Shown: positions 57,454 to 64,000 of the stretch, in pieces
How the letters are laid out: each line of letters begins with the position of its first letter
Position numbering within the stretch: the first letter of the stretch is position 1
Source of the DNA: Chitinophagales bacterium
Lineage (GTDB): Bacteria > Bacteroidota > Bacteroidia > Chitinophagales > Saprospiraceae
DNA length: 64,000 nt
Assembly (NCBI GenBank): GCA_017303875.1
Contig: JAFLBP010000021.1
Span: 1 to 64,000, forward strand
Reading direction: 5' to 3'
The notes under the pieces: model-generated
What the model was told of the DNA's origin: nothing
Databases searched by the model: none
What the model saw: only the letters and a program-made list of their open reading frames with translations
Position numbers and translations under genes: made by a program

Positions 57454-57461
57454 CAAATGTA
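57454..57461 (-). promoter_or_regulatory. -7 element TACATTTG of the small HTH gene
   Basis: Exact TAnnTTTG match on the minus strand, about 43 bp before the ATG at 57411. No good -33 element seen. Confidence 0.4.
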
Positions 57462-57531
57462 ATAAACGCATGTGTATCCCTGTATTTAAGGAACAAAATT
57501 TTAAATGGACTTTAACAGGCTCTTTCAACTT

Positions 57532-57607
57532 CGTCTGACGACTCAAAGTCGTCAGACGAATACAACCCACATCATAGCCGTCGGACGACTTTGAGTCGTC
57601 CGACGGC
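57532..57607. repeat. Pair of perfect palindromes with mirror-image cores (BIME-like)
   Basis: CGTCTGACGACT-CAA-AGTCGTCAGACG (57532-57558; 12-bp arms) and GCCGTCGGACGACT-TTG-AGTCGTCCGACGGC (57577-57607; 14-bp arms) are 18 bases apart. The second core is the reverse complement of the first. They lie just downstream of the thioredoxin gene at 57621 (minus strand) and may act as a terminator; the arrangement is that of bacterial interspersed mosaic elements. Confidence 0.85.
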
Positions 57608-57620
57608 AAGGCACTTAACA

Positions 57621-58763
57621 TCAATTTCCCCTCAAAAAAGCCTCCATCGCACTGGCATCTTCTCCGGCAGCCTTCGCCAACGCGATGCTTTTTTTAGCCG
57701 CTTTCTGTGCCGCTTTTTTATTGCCCAACTTGGCATTCAAGCGGGCCAGGGTATCGTAATTATAATGGTTTTCCTGTAATTTACAAGCCTGTTTCGACCA
57801 TTGCAGGGCTTCTGTCAGCAGACTTTTTTCCTGTACATTCTGATAAAACAGCCAGGCTAATTCATTCAGTTCTTCGGCATCAGTGGCCGGATACTGCTGG
57901 TAATGATCTACCGCCGCGCGGGCAAAATTTTCCATATCGCTGCGCTGCTGGTAATAACTCATCCGATAGGCGCTCGCTAAGCGCTCACCCTGCTCCGGGT
58001 AAACCGTGGCGTACAGGTGCTGCACCTGCCCGAGCTGAAGCGCCGGATTGTTTTGCAGGTAGTTTTCAAACACCCCGTCAATGCGGTTCTGTACTTCCTC
58101 GGCGCCGTAGCGCGCACTAAAGGCCGGGCGGTTTTTTACCAAATAGCCAAACGCATCGGCAAAAGGATCTTCTACAAAACGGAAAATAATATCGGCGTTT
58201 TCTGGGGCCGACCAGTCGTGCTCTTCTTTCAAATACTCGCTGGCAAGTTTAGAAGCGCCCGGATCGTAAGCGGCCGCACGCGCATACAGGAGGGCTTTGA
58301 GCAGGGATTTGCTGCGGTCGCCGCGCTGATAACGCGTCTCCAGCGCAGCGAGGCTGTTCTGCGGGTCGGCGGCTTTGGCCGCTTCGGCGAGCAGTTCCTG
58401 CGGGTTGTGGTAACCCACAATGCGATGCACCACATTGCCCTGTGCATCGAGGAACAACAGGGTGGGATACAAGCTGACTTTATACTGCTGCGCCAGGGGT
58501 ATGCCCTCGCCTTTTTCCATGTCTATCTTGACGCTGAGGAAACGCGGGTTGAAATATGCCCCGACGCTGCTGTCGGGGAAAACACGCGCGCTCATGGCCT
58601 TGCAGGGGCCGCACCACGACGTGTAGGCATCGAGGAAAATCAGTTGCCCCTTGTTTTGGGCTTCCTGGAGGGCTTGCTGCCAGCTTCCTTCATGGAAGGT
58701 GATCCCCTGTGCCGAAACAAAAGCGGGCAGCAAGCAAAACAGGACAAGGCGTAGCAGGCGCAT
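57621..58763 (-). CDS. Secreted thioredoxin-fold protein, paralogue 2
   Basis: The 380-residue product has a signal peptide (ending FVSAQG), a thioredoxin-like domain with active site WCGPCKAM and cis-Pro loop SLYPTLLFLDAQGN, and a helical TPR-like C-terminal region (150-375). It probably acts on disulfides in the periplasm. Its ATG overlaps the stop of the paralogous upstream gene by one base (TAATG), so the two are translated together. Confidence 0.88.
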   Translation of the reverse strand: MRLLRLVLFCLLPAFVSAQGITFHEGSWQQALQEAQNKGQLIFLDAYTSWCGPCKAMSARVFPDSSVGAYFNPRFLSVKIDMEKGEGIPLAQQYKVSLYPTLLFLDAQGNVVHRIVGYHNPQELLAEAAKAADPQNSLAALETRYQRGDRSKSLLKALLYARAAAYDPGASKLASEYLKEEHDWSAPENADIIFRFVEDPFADAFGYLVKNRPAFSARYGAEEVQNRIDGVFENYLQNNPALQLGQVQHLYATVYPEQGERLASAYRMSYYQQRSDMENFARAAVDHYQQYPATDAEELNELAWLFYQNVQEKSLLTEALQWSKQACKLQENHYNYDTLARLNAKLGNKKAAQKAAKKSIALAKAAGEDASAMEAFLRGN

Positions 58764-59929
58764 TATTCAAGCCCCTGAATGAAGTACTCAATTTTGGACT
58801 TCATGCCATTGTCTTTATCGCCCAGCACTTCAATGGCTTTGCGGGCAGTCGAGATGGCTTTGGGGTTGTTGCCCTGTGCGCGGTAGATGCTGGCAAGGGT
58901 CATGTAGTAATCGGGCAGGCCGCCGTTTTCAGCGGCTGCTTTGGCCCATTTTTCGGCCTGACTGAGGCAGGCTTTGTCGGTCGGGAAAGAACGGATGATA
59001 CCCACCGCGAGGTCGTTGAGCAGGGCCGCATTGTTTTTCACTTCGGCCTTCTGATAGGCTTTCGTAACGCGGAGGTAATTTTTGGGATCTTTGGTGGCGG
59101 TGTAGTATTGTACATCGGCTTCGTAGCTGAATTTGGCGCTGCGCTGGGGCAGGGCGGTTTTCAGTTTATTTTTGGCCTCGGTGAGCAGGGCTTCATTTTT
59201 GAAGTTGATGGCCTTGGTCGCGGTGGCTTTGCAGGCTTTTTCGAGGCGGCTGTTCACCATGTCGGTGCCGATGAGCACATTGGCTTTCTCGCGGTTTTTG
59301 AGCAGCAGGTCGAACACGCGGCTGTCGGCTTCTGTAGCGCCTTCATAGAGGAAGCGCACGTTGAAATCGGAGCCGAGGTCTTGCTGGGTGGCGAGGTATT
59401 CGTTGGTGATTTTAAGCGAAGGTTTGCCGGCCTGGTTGAGGGCTTTTACGTAGTCGAGCAGGAACTGCGGCTCACGCTTACCCTCGTCGTAGGCTTTTTG
59501 CAGGTCTTCGGAGCGGCTGGATTTGCCCAGCGCTTTTTTGCCCACTTCGATGAGGGATTCCACTTCGCGGGCACCGATTTCCTTGAGCACGACTTTGCCG
59601 TTGGCATCAATAAAAAATAGCGTAGGATAAGAAGCAACCGGATATTTGCTTGCAAATTCAACATTTTCCGCCTTTTCCATGTCAATTTTCATATTGACAA
59701 AATTGGAATTGTAGAACTCGCCGGCTTTAGGCTGCGGAAATACATTGTTCGACATTCGTTTGCAGGGGCCACACCACGAAGCGTAGGCGTCTACAAAAAT
59801 AATTTTGTTCTCGGCTTTGGCTTTTTCCAAAGCTTCAGACCAAGTGCCTTTAAAAAAATCAATACCCTGTGCGCCGGCTTCTGCGGACATGAAAAACAGG
59901 GACAGGAATAGTGCGCTGAAGAACTTCAT
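58763..59929 (-). CDS. Secreted thioredoxin-fold protein, paralogue 1
   Basis: The 388-residue product has a signal peptide (SLFFMSAEAGAQG), a thioredoxin domain with active site WCGPCKRM and cis-Pro loop ASYPTLFFIDANGK, and a helical TPR-like C-terminal region. It is collinear with the downstream gene's product. The tandem pair indicates duplication with different partners likely. Confidence 0.88.
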   Translation of the reverse strand: MKFFSALFLSLFFMSAEAGAQGIDFFKGTWSEALEKAKAENKIIFVDAYASWCGPCKRMSNNVFPQPKAGEFYNSNFVNMKIDMEKAENVEFASKYPVASYPTLFFIDANGKVVLKEIGAREVESLIEVGKKALGKSSRSEDLQKAYDEGKREPQFLLDYVKALNQAGKPSLKITNEYLATQQDLGSDFNVRFLYEGATEADSRVFDLLLKNREKANVLIGTDMVNSRLEKACKATATKAINFKNEALLTEAKNKLKTALPQRSAKFSYEADVQYYTATKDPKNYLRVTKAYQKAEVKNNAALLNDLAVGIIRSFPTDKACLSQAEKWAKAAAENGGLPDYYMTLASIYRAQGNNPKAISTARKAIEVLGDKDNGMKSKIEYFIQGLE

Positions 59930-59982
59930 GTGATGTATTTACGTGATTGAGTAAGTGAGTGTTTTGGTATTTTGGTGTTTGC

Positions 59983-60178
59983 GTGTTTTAGGGGTTTGGC
60001 CCCTCCCAGGGGTTTGGGGTCGGGGTGGGCGTGCAAAAATAATGGAATTTATCCAAAAATTTGGAAAACAGCTTGTTGTTAACCCTTCAAAAACACACAT
60101 TCCCCGACCCCAAACCCCTGGGAGGGGCTGAACCCTAAACCCCTGGGAGGGGCTGAACCCCAAACCCCTGGGAGGGGC
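59983..60178. repeat. Inverted and tandem G/C-rich repeats between feoB and the thioredoxin genes
   Basis: Three tandem copies of AAACCCCTGGGAGGGGCTGA (near 60111-60180) face one inverse copy near 59988-60020 (TTTGGCCCCTCCCAGGGGTTTGGGGTCGGGG). The two arms can pair as a long stem around 60025-60100. Such repeats are common in intergenic DNA of this group. In the minus strand direction it follows feoB and may terminate transcription. Confidence 0.8.
60034..60041 (-). promoter_or_regulatory. Possible -7 element TATTTTTG for the thioredoxin pair
   Basis: It fits TAnnTTTG on the minus strand within the loop of the repeat, about 105 bp before the ATG at 59929. The nearest TTG is only 12 bases away, so it is weak. 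Confidence 0.25.
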
Positions 60179-60192
60179 TGAACTCTAAACCT

Positions 60193-62355
60193 CTAAAACA
60201 CCTGATACGCTACCCATGCAAACAAATAGGCCATTGCGCCCATAAAGAAGAACTGAAAAATGGCCCAGCGCCAGCGCCCGGTTTCGCGTTTGGTGGCAGC
60301 TAAGGTACTCATGCACTGCATGGCAAGGGCGTAAAACACCAGCAAAGACATACCCGTGGCAGTGCTGTACACGGCGCGGCCATTGTCTTCAAAACGATCT
60401 TCGGCCATGCGTCCGCGCAGGGAAATGTAGCGTTCAAAAGGTTTTTGATCGGCGCTTTTTTCTTCCTCTTCGGCGCCCACGCTTTCCAGACTGTACATCG
60501 TGTACATGGTGCTGTTGAATACTTCGCGTGCCGCAAAAGAAGAGATCAGCGCAATGCCGATTTTCCAGTCGTAACCCAGCGGACGAATGGCTGGCTCAAT
60601 GGCTTGTCCCATCTGCCCGATCCAGGAAGCGCGAAGTTGTCGGGCGGCCACCAGATCATTGGCGGCATTGCTGTCGAGCTGCATTTGCACAGCATCCTGC
60701 CGCGCCCGGGTTTCGGCCTGCTCCAGGGCATCGCCCGGGCCGCTGCCCGATAAAACCCAGAGCACCACCGTAATAATGAGAATAATTTTCCAGACACCGG
60801 AAATAAAGGCCACTACTTTATCCCAAACCGTCAGCCATACATTTTTCCAGTGCGGTATCCGATAAACGGGCATTTCCAGGGCCAAAAAGGACGGATCGCT
60901 GCTGCGCATTATTTTTTTCATCACAAATGCCGAACCAAAAGCTGCCAAAATACCCAGAACATACATGCCGGCAAATACAAACGACCAGGTCCACCAGTGT
61001 GCATTGGGCAAGGCCACCGGAATCAGCACCATATACACCGGAATACGGGCGCTGCAACTGATAAACGGCGTCACCATGATGGTGATAATCCGCTCTTTCC
61101 AGTTGCTGATGGTGCGGGTGCCCATGATGGCCGGCACGGCACAGGCGCCGCCGCCGATAAGGGCTACAATGCTGCGGCCGTTCATCCCGTAGCGCCGCAT
61201 GGTTTTGTCGAACATAAACACCACCCGGGCCAAATAACCCACCTCTTCCAGAATGGTAATCAGGAGAAACAAAAGCGCTACCTGGGGTACAAAAACCAGC
61301 ACGCCCTTAAAGCCTTCCATAATGCCTTTACTGAAAAAATCGGCAATGCCTTGTCCGCCCACAGCAGCAACCAAAGGCTCTGTCTGGCCGATCAACCAGT
61401 CCATAAAGCCTTCTACCCAGCCGCCCGTTATTTCATAGCCATAAAAAATGACCATAAATACCAGCAGCATGACGCTGAAAAAGATGATTGGTCCGAAAAA
61501 ACGATGGGTAAGCACCGCATCAATCCGGTCGGTGGGGGTAATAGGATGCAATGGCGGACTCTGCACCGCATCCTGCACAATGGGCGTAAAAATATCAAAG
61601 CGGTTCAGGGTTTCATCCACCTGCGCGCGCAGGGAATGAAAGTCCTTGGTTTGCGCAATAACATCAAGCGTTTCCCGGTCGGCGGCGCTCAGAAAATCAA
61701 GCCATTCGCGGTGGTGCAACACCAGCAGGGCGCGGTACTGATTATCGATACCGAGGTTGAGTTTTACTGTTTCGGAAACCTGTTTTTCTACCGCCGTACA
61801 CTGATAAAAACGTTTGTGTGGCGTCGTTTTTTGCAGCAGCAGGCGCTCCAGTTCCGTATTAAGCCTGGGAATATTGTATCCGGTTCGGCCGCTGATGGAC
61901 AGCACCGGCACATCGAATTTTTCGCTGAGCCGGGCCGTATTGATCTTTATGCCTTCTTCTTCCGCCATATCGCTCATGTTGAGGGCCAGCAGAAGCGGCA
62001 CCTGCAAATCGAGCAGCTGGGTAAAAAGGAGGAGGTGTTTTTCGAGGTGAATGGAATCGGCTACGTAAATAACGGCGTCGGGGTAAGAAGGGTTCTTCGG
62101 GTTGGTCATCACCTCGGCCACAATGCGCTCGTCGGAAGAAGTCGGATACAAGCTGTAGGTGCCGGGCAGGTCAACGAGTTTGACGTCCTTGCCTCCGGGC
62201 AGGTGAAAATGCCCTTCTTTGATGTCAACCGTCACGCCGGGAAAATTGCCCGTGCGTTGCCGCAATCCCGTCAATTGATTAAAAACCGTGGATTTGCCGC
62301 TGTTGGGGTTTCCGATCAGTGCAACGGTAAAAGCTGGATGCCGACCTTCACTCAT
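60193..62355 (-). CDS. feoB: Ferrous iron transporter FeoB
   Basis: FeoB imports Fe2+ across the inner membrane with a G-protein-like domain. The 720-residue product shows G1 GNPNSGKST, G2/G3 (FPGVTVDIKEG, DLPGTYSLYP), G4 NMSD near the N terminus, then the membrane part with GGGACAVPAIMGTRTI, SCSARIPVYMVLIP and the C-terminal SSFAAREVFNSTMYTMYS. Length and order match the family. It overlaps feoA by 4 bp (ATGA). Confidence 0.97.
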   Translation of the reverse strand: MSEGRHPAFTVALIGNPNSGKSTVFNQLTGLRQRTGNFPGVTVDIKEGHFHLPGGKDVKLVDLPGTYSLYPTSSDERIVAEVMTNPKNPSYPDAVIYVADSIHLEKHLLLFTQLLDLQVPLLLALNMSDMAEEEGIKINTARLSEKFDVPVLSISGRTGYNIPRLNTELERLLLQKTTPHKRFYQCTAVEKQVSETVKLNLGIDNQYRALLVLHHREWLDFLSAADRETLDVIAQTKDFHSLRAQVDETLNRFDIFTPIVQDAVQSPPLHPITPTDRIDAVLTHRFFGPIIFFSVMLLVFMVIFYGYEITGGWVEGFMDWLIGQTEPLVAAVGGQGIADFFSKGIMEGFKGVLVFVPQVALLFLLITILEEVGYLARVVFMFDKTMRRYGMNGRSIVALIGGGACAVPAIMGTRTISNWKERIITIMVTPFISCSARIPVYMVLIPVALPNAHWWTWSFVFAGMYVLGILAAFGSAFVMKKIMRSSDPSFLALEMPVYRIPHWKNVWLTVWDKVVAFISGVWKIILIITVVLWVLSGSGPGDALEQAETRARQDAVQMQLDSNAANDLVAARQLRASWIGQMGQAIEPAIRPLGYDWKIGIALISSFAAREVFNSTMYTMYSLESVGAEEEEKSADQKPFERYISLRGRMAEDRFEDNGRAVYSTATGMSLLVFYALAMQCMSTLAATKRETGRWRWAIFQFFFMGAMAYLFAWVAYQVF

Positions 62356-62585
62356 ACTTCCAACATAATACTGCCGGCCTCTTCTTCCCGCAAGGCTAAA
62401 CGAATACCGTCACATTTGATATAATACGCATTGCCAAATGGCGCCGGACGTACCATTTCTATCAATGCGCCCGGCAACACCCCCATGGCGGTGAGTTTGC
62501 CAGCCAGCGCGGAGTCGCTGAAGGCAATGGTGCGGGCGCTTTCGCGGGGTTTCAGGTCTTTAATGTGTCTGTAGCGGCGTTGCAT
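62352..62585 (-). CDS. feoA: Ferrous iron transport protein FeoA
   Basis: The 77-residue SH3-like protein (KDLKPRESARTIAFSDSALA, GKLTAMGVLPGALIEMVRPA, YYIKCDGIRLALREEEAGSI) helps FeoB activity. It is the first gene of the feoAB operon, translated with overlap, and is preceded by a promoter with an inverted-repeat operator at 62636-62652. Confidence 0.95.
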   Translation of the reverse strand: MQRRYRHIKDLKPRESARTIAFSDSALAGKLTAMGVLPGALIEMVRPAPFGNAYYIKCDGIRLALREEEAGSIMLEV

Positions 62586-62635
62586 GATGTTCCGGCGCGC
62601 AGGTGTTTGGTTAGGAAAATCCTGCCCCGCCCGTA

Positions 62636-62652
62636 TTTAGACAAAATCTAAA
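62636..62652 (-). promoter_or_regulatory. Perfect inverted repeat TTTAGA-N5-TCTAAA at the feoAB start site
   Basis: Plus strand TTTAGA-CAAAA-TCTAAA, the perfect version of the site before nfu (31524-31540). It begins five bases downstream of the feoA -7 element and covers the expected start of transcription, a repressor position. An iron-sensing DtxR/MntR- or Fur-type regulator is the likely reader; the regulator gene is not in the window. Confidence 0.65.
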
Positions 62653-62657
62653 CACCG

Positions 62658-62692
62658 CAAATGTATAACTTGTTTTTGATGGGCAGGACAAA
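62658..62692 (-). promoter_or_regulatory. feoAB promoter
   Basis: Minus strand TTTG (62692-62689), 23-base spacer and TACATTTG (62665-62658), an exact -7 match; leader about 65 nt to the ATG at 62585. Confidence 0.6.
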
Positions 62693-62729
62693 TAAAGGTA
62701 AGTGTTTTGTCAGAAAACCCGTTTATCCT

Positions 62730-64000
62730 TTATCGAAGTACTATTTTTTCCTGTAAAACCCGGCCATCAGCGCGCAAATAAAGGGTGTAGACGCCAGCAG
62801 GCAGCTGATTTAAGGCCAAAACGCCCTGATACAGCGCTTGTTTCGACAAATTAAGCTGCTGCGCTGCACAAATCCGTCCCGTCATATCAGTCACTTGTAA
62901 TTGCGCTTCCGTTTCCGGCGCTTCCAGGATCTGAAAACGCAGGGTATGATCTGTTACGGGGTTCGGGCTTACGATCAATTGGGGCTGCCCGGTGGCGCGA
63001 AATACCCGCCGCACCGGAGACAAGTGGACGTCGCCGTCAACATCTTTTTGGGCAAGCCGATAAAAGCGCTCTCCGGTAAAAGGTGTTTCGTCAAAATATT
63101 GATACGCTGCGGCGGTATTTTTACCCTCCACAAAAGCAAATTTTTCCCAGCGCTGCCCGTCGCTGCTGCTTTGCAGTTCAAACCCCAGGTTTTCCTGTTC
63201 TACTTCGGTTGCCCAGTCCAGCTGCACCTGTCGGGTATCATCCGTGGCGTTAAATTCCCGCAGGGTAACGGGCAAGGGGTTGGCTACGGTAAATTGCCGC
63301 ACAAAGGTCTGGCCCTGGTAGGTCGCTTCAAAAGTCCAGGTGCCGGAAGGCTCGCTGTTGCCGATCGTCCAGCCCCAATACCAATACGAAGCATCGTAGG
63401 TGGTACCGGAAGCATGGTTCCAGGAGTTAAAGGTTGTGCCGTTGGGGCGCTTGATGACATAGCTTGTGGATTGCCCGGCTGTTTGATCGTGGAAATAAGC
63501 GGCGTAATAGAAGGTTTGTCCGGTAGTAACCGTGCTGGCAAAATTAGGCGCTTCATTAGAAGATGGGCAGCCAAAAACCGGCGCAGCGCTGTGTACGTAC
63601 AGGACATTGAGCGTTGGCTCGCGGTAGGGTTTCTGGCTCGTCCACCAGGAGCTGCCATTATAATTGTTACAACCGCCCGATACCCAGTAGGGATCTACGG
63701 TATTGGCGGAGCTGCTGTTGGCCCACACTTCAAAATGCACGTGCGGACCGGTGGAGCAGCCCGAGCTGGCGATAACGCCGAGGTATTCGCCCAGCGCGAC
63801 CGATTGCCCGATGCCTTTACTTGTTACCGAGCCGTTTTTCATGTGCAGGTACCAGCCGCGGGAGCCGTCGCTGTGCTGAATGAGCACGCCGTTGTGGTTA
63901 AAATTGATACAGGAGCAGTTTTCGTCAGAATTGCCTTCATATTTGGCAACAATGGTGCCAGCTGAGGCGGCAATGACCTCCACGAGGTTATTCTGTTTGA
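62730..64000 (-). CDS. M23 (LytM) peptidase with T9SS sorting domain, 5' end outside the window
   Basis: The frame stays open to the window edge; the N terminus is missing. It shows the M23 metallopeptidase core (EVIAASAGTIVAKYEG, SGCSTGPHVHFEVW with the zinc-binding HVH) in the first 110 residues seen, a beta domain (130-230), a fibronectin-like region (LQSSSDGQRWEKFAFVEGKN) and a T9SS type A domain (LIVSPNPVTDHTLRFQILEA ... GVYTLYLRADGRVLQEKIVL). M23 enzymes cut peptidoglycan cross-links; the sorting domain suggests surface delivery, perhaps against other bacteria. A GTG about 6 codons in is not the true start. Confidence 0.88.
   Translation of the reverse strand, partial: KQNNLVEVIAASAGTIVAKYEGNSDENCSCINFNHNGVLIQHSDGSRGWYLHMKNGSVTSKGIGQSVALGEYLGVIASSGCSTGPHVHFEVWANSSSANTVDPYWVSGGCNNYNGSSWWTSQKPYREPTLNVLYVHSAAPVFGCPSSNEAPNFASTVTTGQTFYYAAYFHDQTAGQSTSYVIKRPNGTTFNSWNHASGTTYDASYWYWGWTIGNSEPSGTWTFEATYQGQTFVRQFTVANPLPVTLREFNATDDTRQVQLDWATEVEQENLGFELQSSSDGQRWEKFAFVEGKNTAAAYQYFDETPFTGERFYRLAQKDVDGDVHLSPVRRVFRATGQPQLIVSPNPVTDHTLRFQILEAPETEAQLQVTDMTGRICAAQQLNLSKQALYQGVLALNQLPAGVYTLYLRADGRVLQEKIVLR

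Noticed and set aside
60850..62424. A 524-codon open frame opposite feoB
   Set aside because: FeoB on the minus strand has full family motifs; the opposite frame is His/Lys/Gln-rich and not protein-like.
1..64000. tRNA, rRNA or CRISPR arrays
   Set aside because: Reading the gaps on both strands showed no cloverleaf with T-loop consensus, no rRNA-like sequence and no regular repeat-spacer array; the tandem repeats found have units of 7-27 bases without spacers.

Overview
The window is a chromosomal segment of a member of the Bacteroidota, most likely of the Saprospiria (Lewinella/Haliscomenobacter-like). Seen directly: many secreted proteins end in a type IX secretion (T9SS) sorting domain. 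SprB-type repeats, PorE-like and OmpA-type peptidoglycan binders and a bacillithiol gene (bshA) are present. Promoters fit the Bacteroidota pattern TTG-N16..23-TAnnTTTG, and Shine-Dalgarno sequences are largely absent. Species assignment is inference. I saw no tRNA, rRNA, CRISPR array, intact insertion sequence or prophage.

Layout. 0.1-3.2 kb: two secreted surface proteins separated by a large palindromic repeat. 3.6-10.7 kb: panC, clpB, recQ and an orphan VWA protein. 10.8-19.1 kb: a candidate small RNA, an acetyltransferase, a polyprenyl synthase with bshA, a 28-codon membrane peptide with its own terminator, a di-haem peroxidase with a lipoprotein, a PorE-like protein and an Lgt-like protein. 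19.2-29.3 kb: a DigH/YngK-like hydrolase, two phage-tail-collar proteins flanking a leucine-rich-repeat protein, an ECF sigma factor with a TPR-fused anti-sigma, and a divergent operon of an Ig/SprB-like membrane protein plus a TPR-CHAT caspase-like protease. 29.3-47.4 kb: cell-surface polysaccharide genes (flippase, TMTC-like transferase, O-antigen ligase), Nfu, a DUF2975/XRE pair, an HD protein, a DUF937 protein, a TlpA-like protein, and an ECF sigma/MscS operon. 47.5-57.4 kb: a histidine-rich lipoprotein, an SprB-OmpA fusion, a Nudix hydrolase and an operon of three T9SS cargo proteins with an outer-membrane barrel. 57.6-64 kb: two paralogous thioredoxin proteins, feoAB and a 5'-truncated M23 peptidase.

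How it fits together: most genes serve the cell envelope (surface proteins, polysaccharide, peptidoglycan, redox folding). The most promising observations are: (1) the ECF sigma / TPR-anti-sigma / Ig-SprB / TPR-CHAT locus, whose two large products both appear to face the periplasm and to be anchored by a C-terminal helix; (2) an inverted repeat TTTAGA-N5-TCTAAA placed at the predicted transcription start of both feoAB and nfu, which looks like an iron-regulator operator; (3) several very small genes and structured RNAs in gaps. Promoter, operator and RNA calls are by eye from the sequence; no database search was possible.
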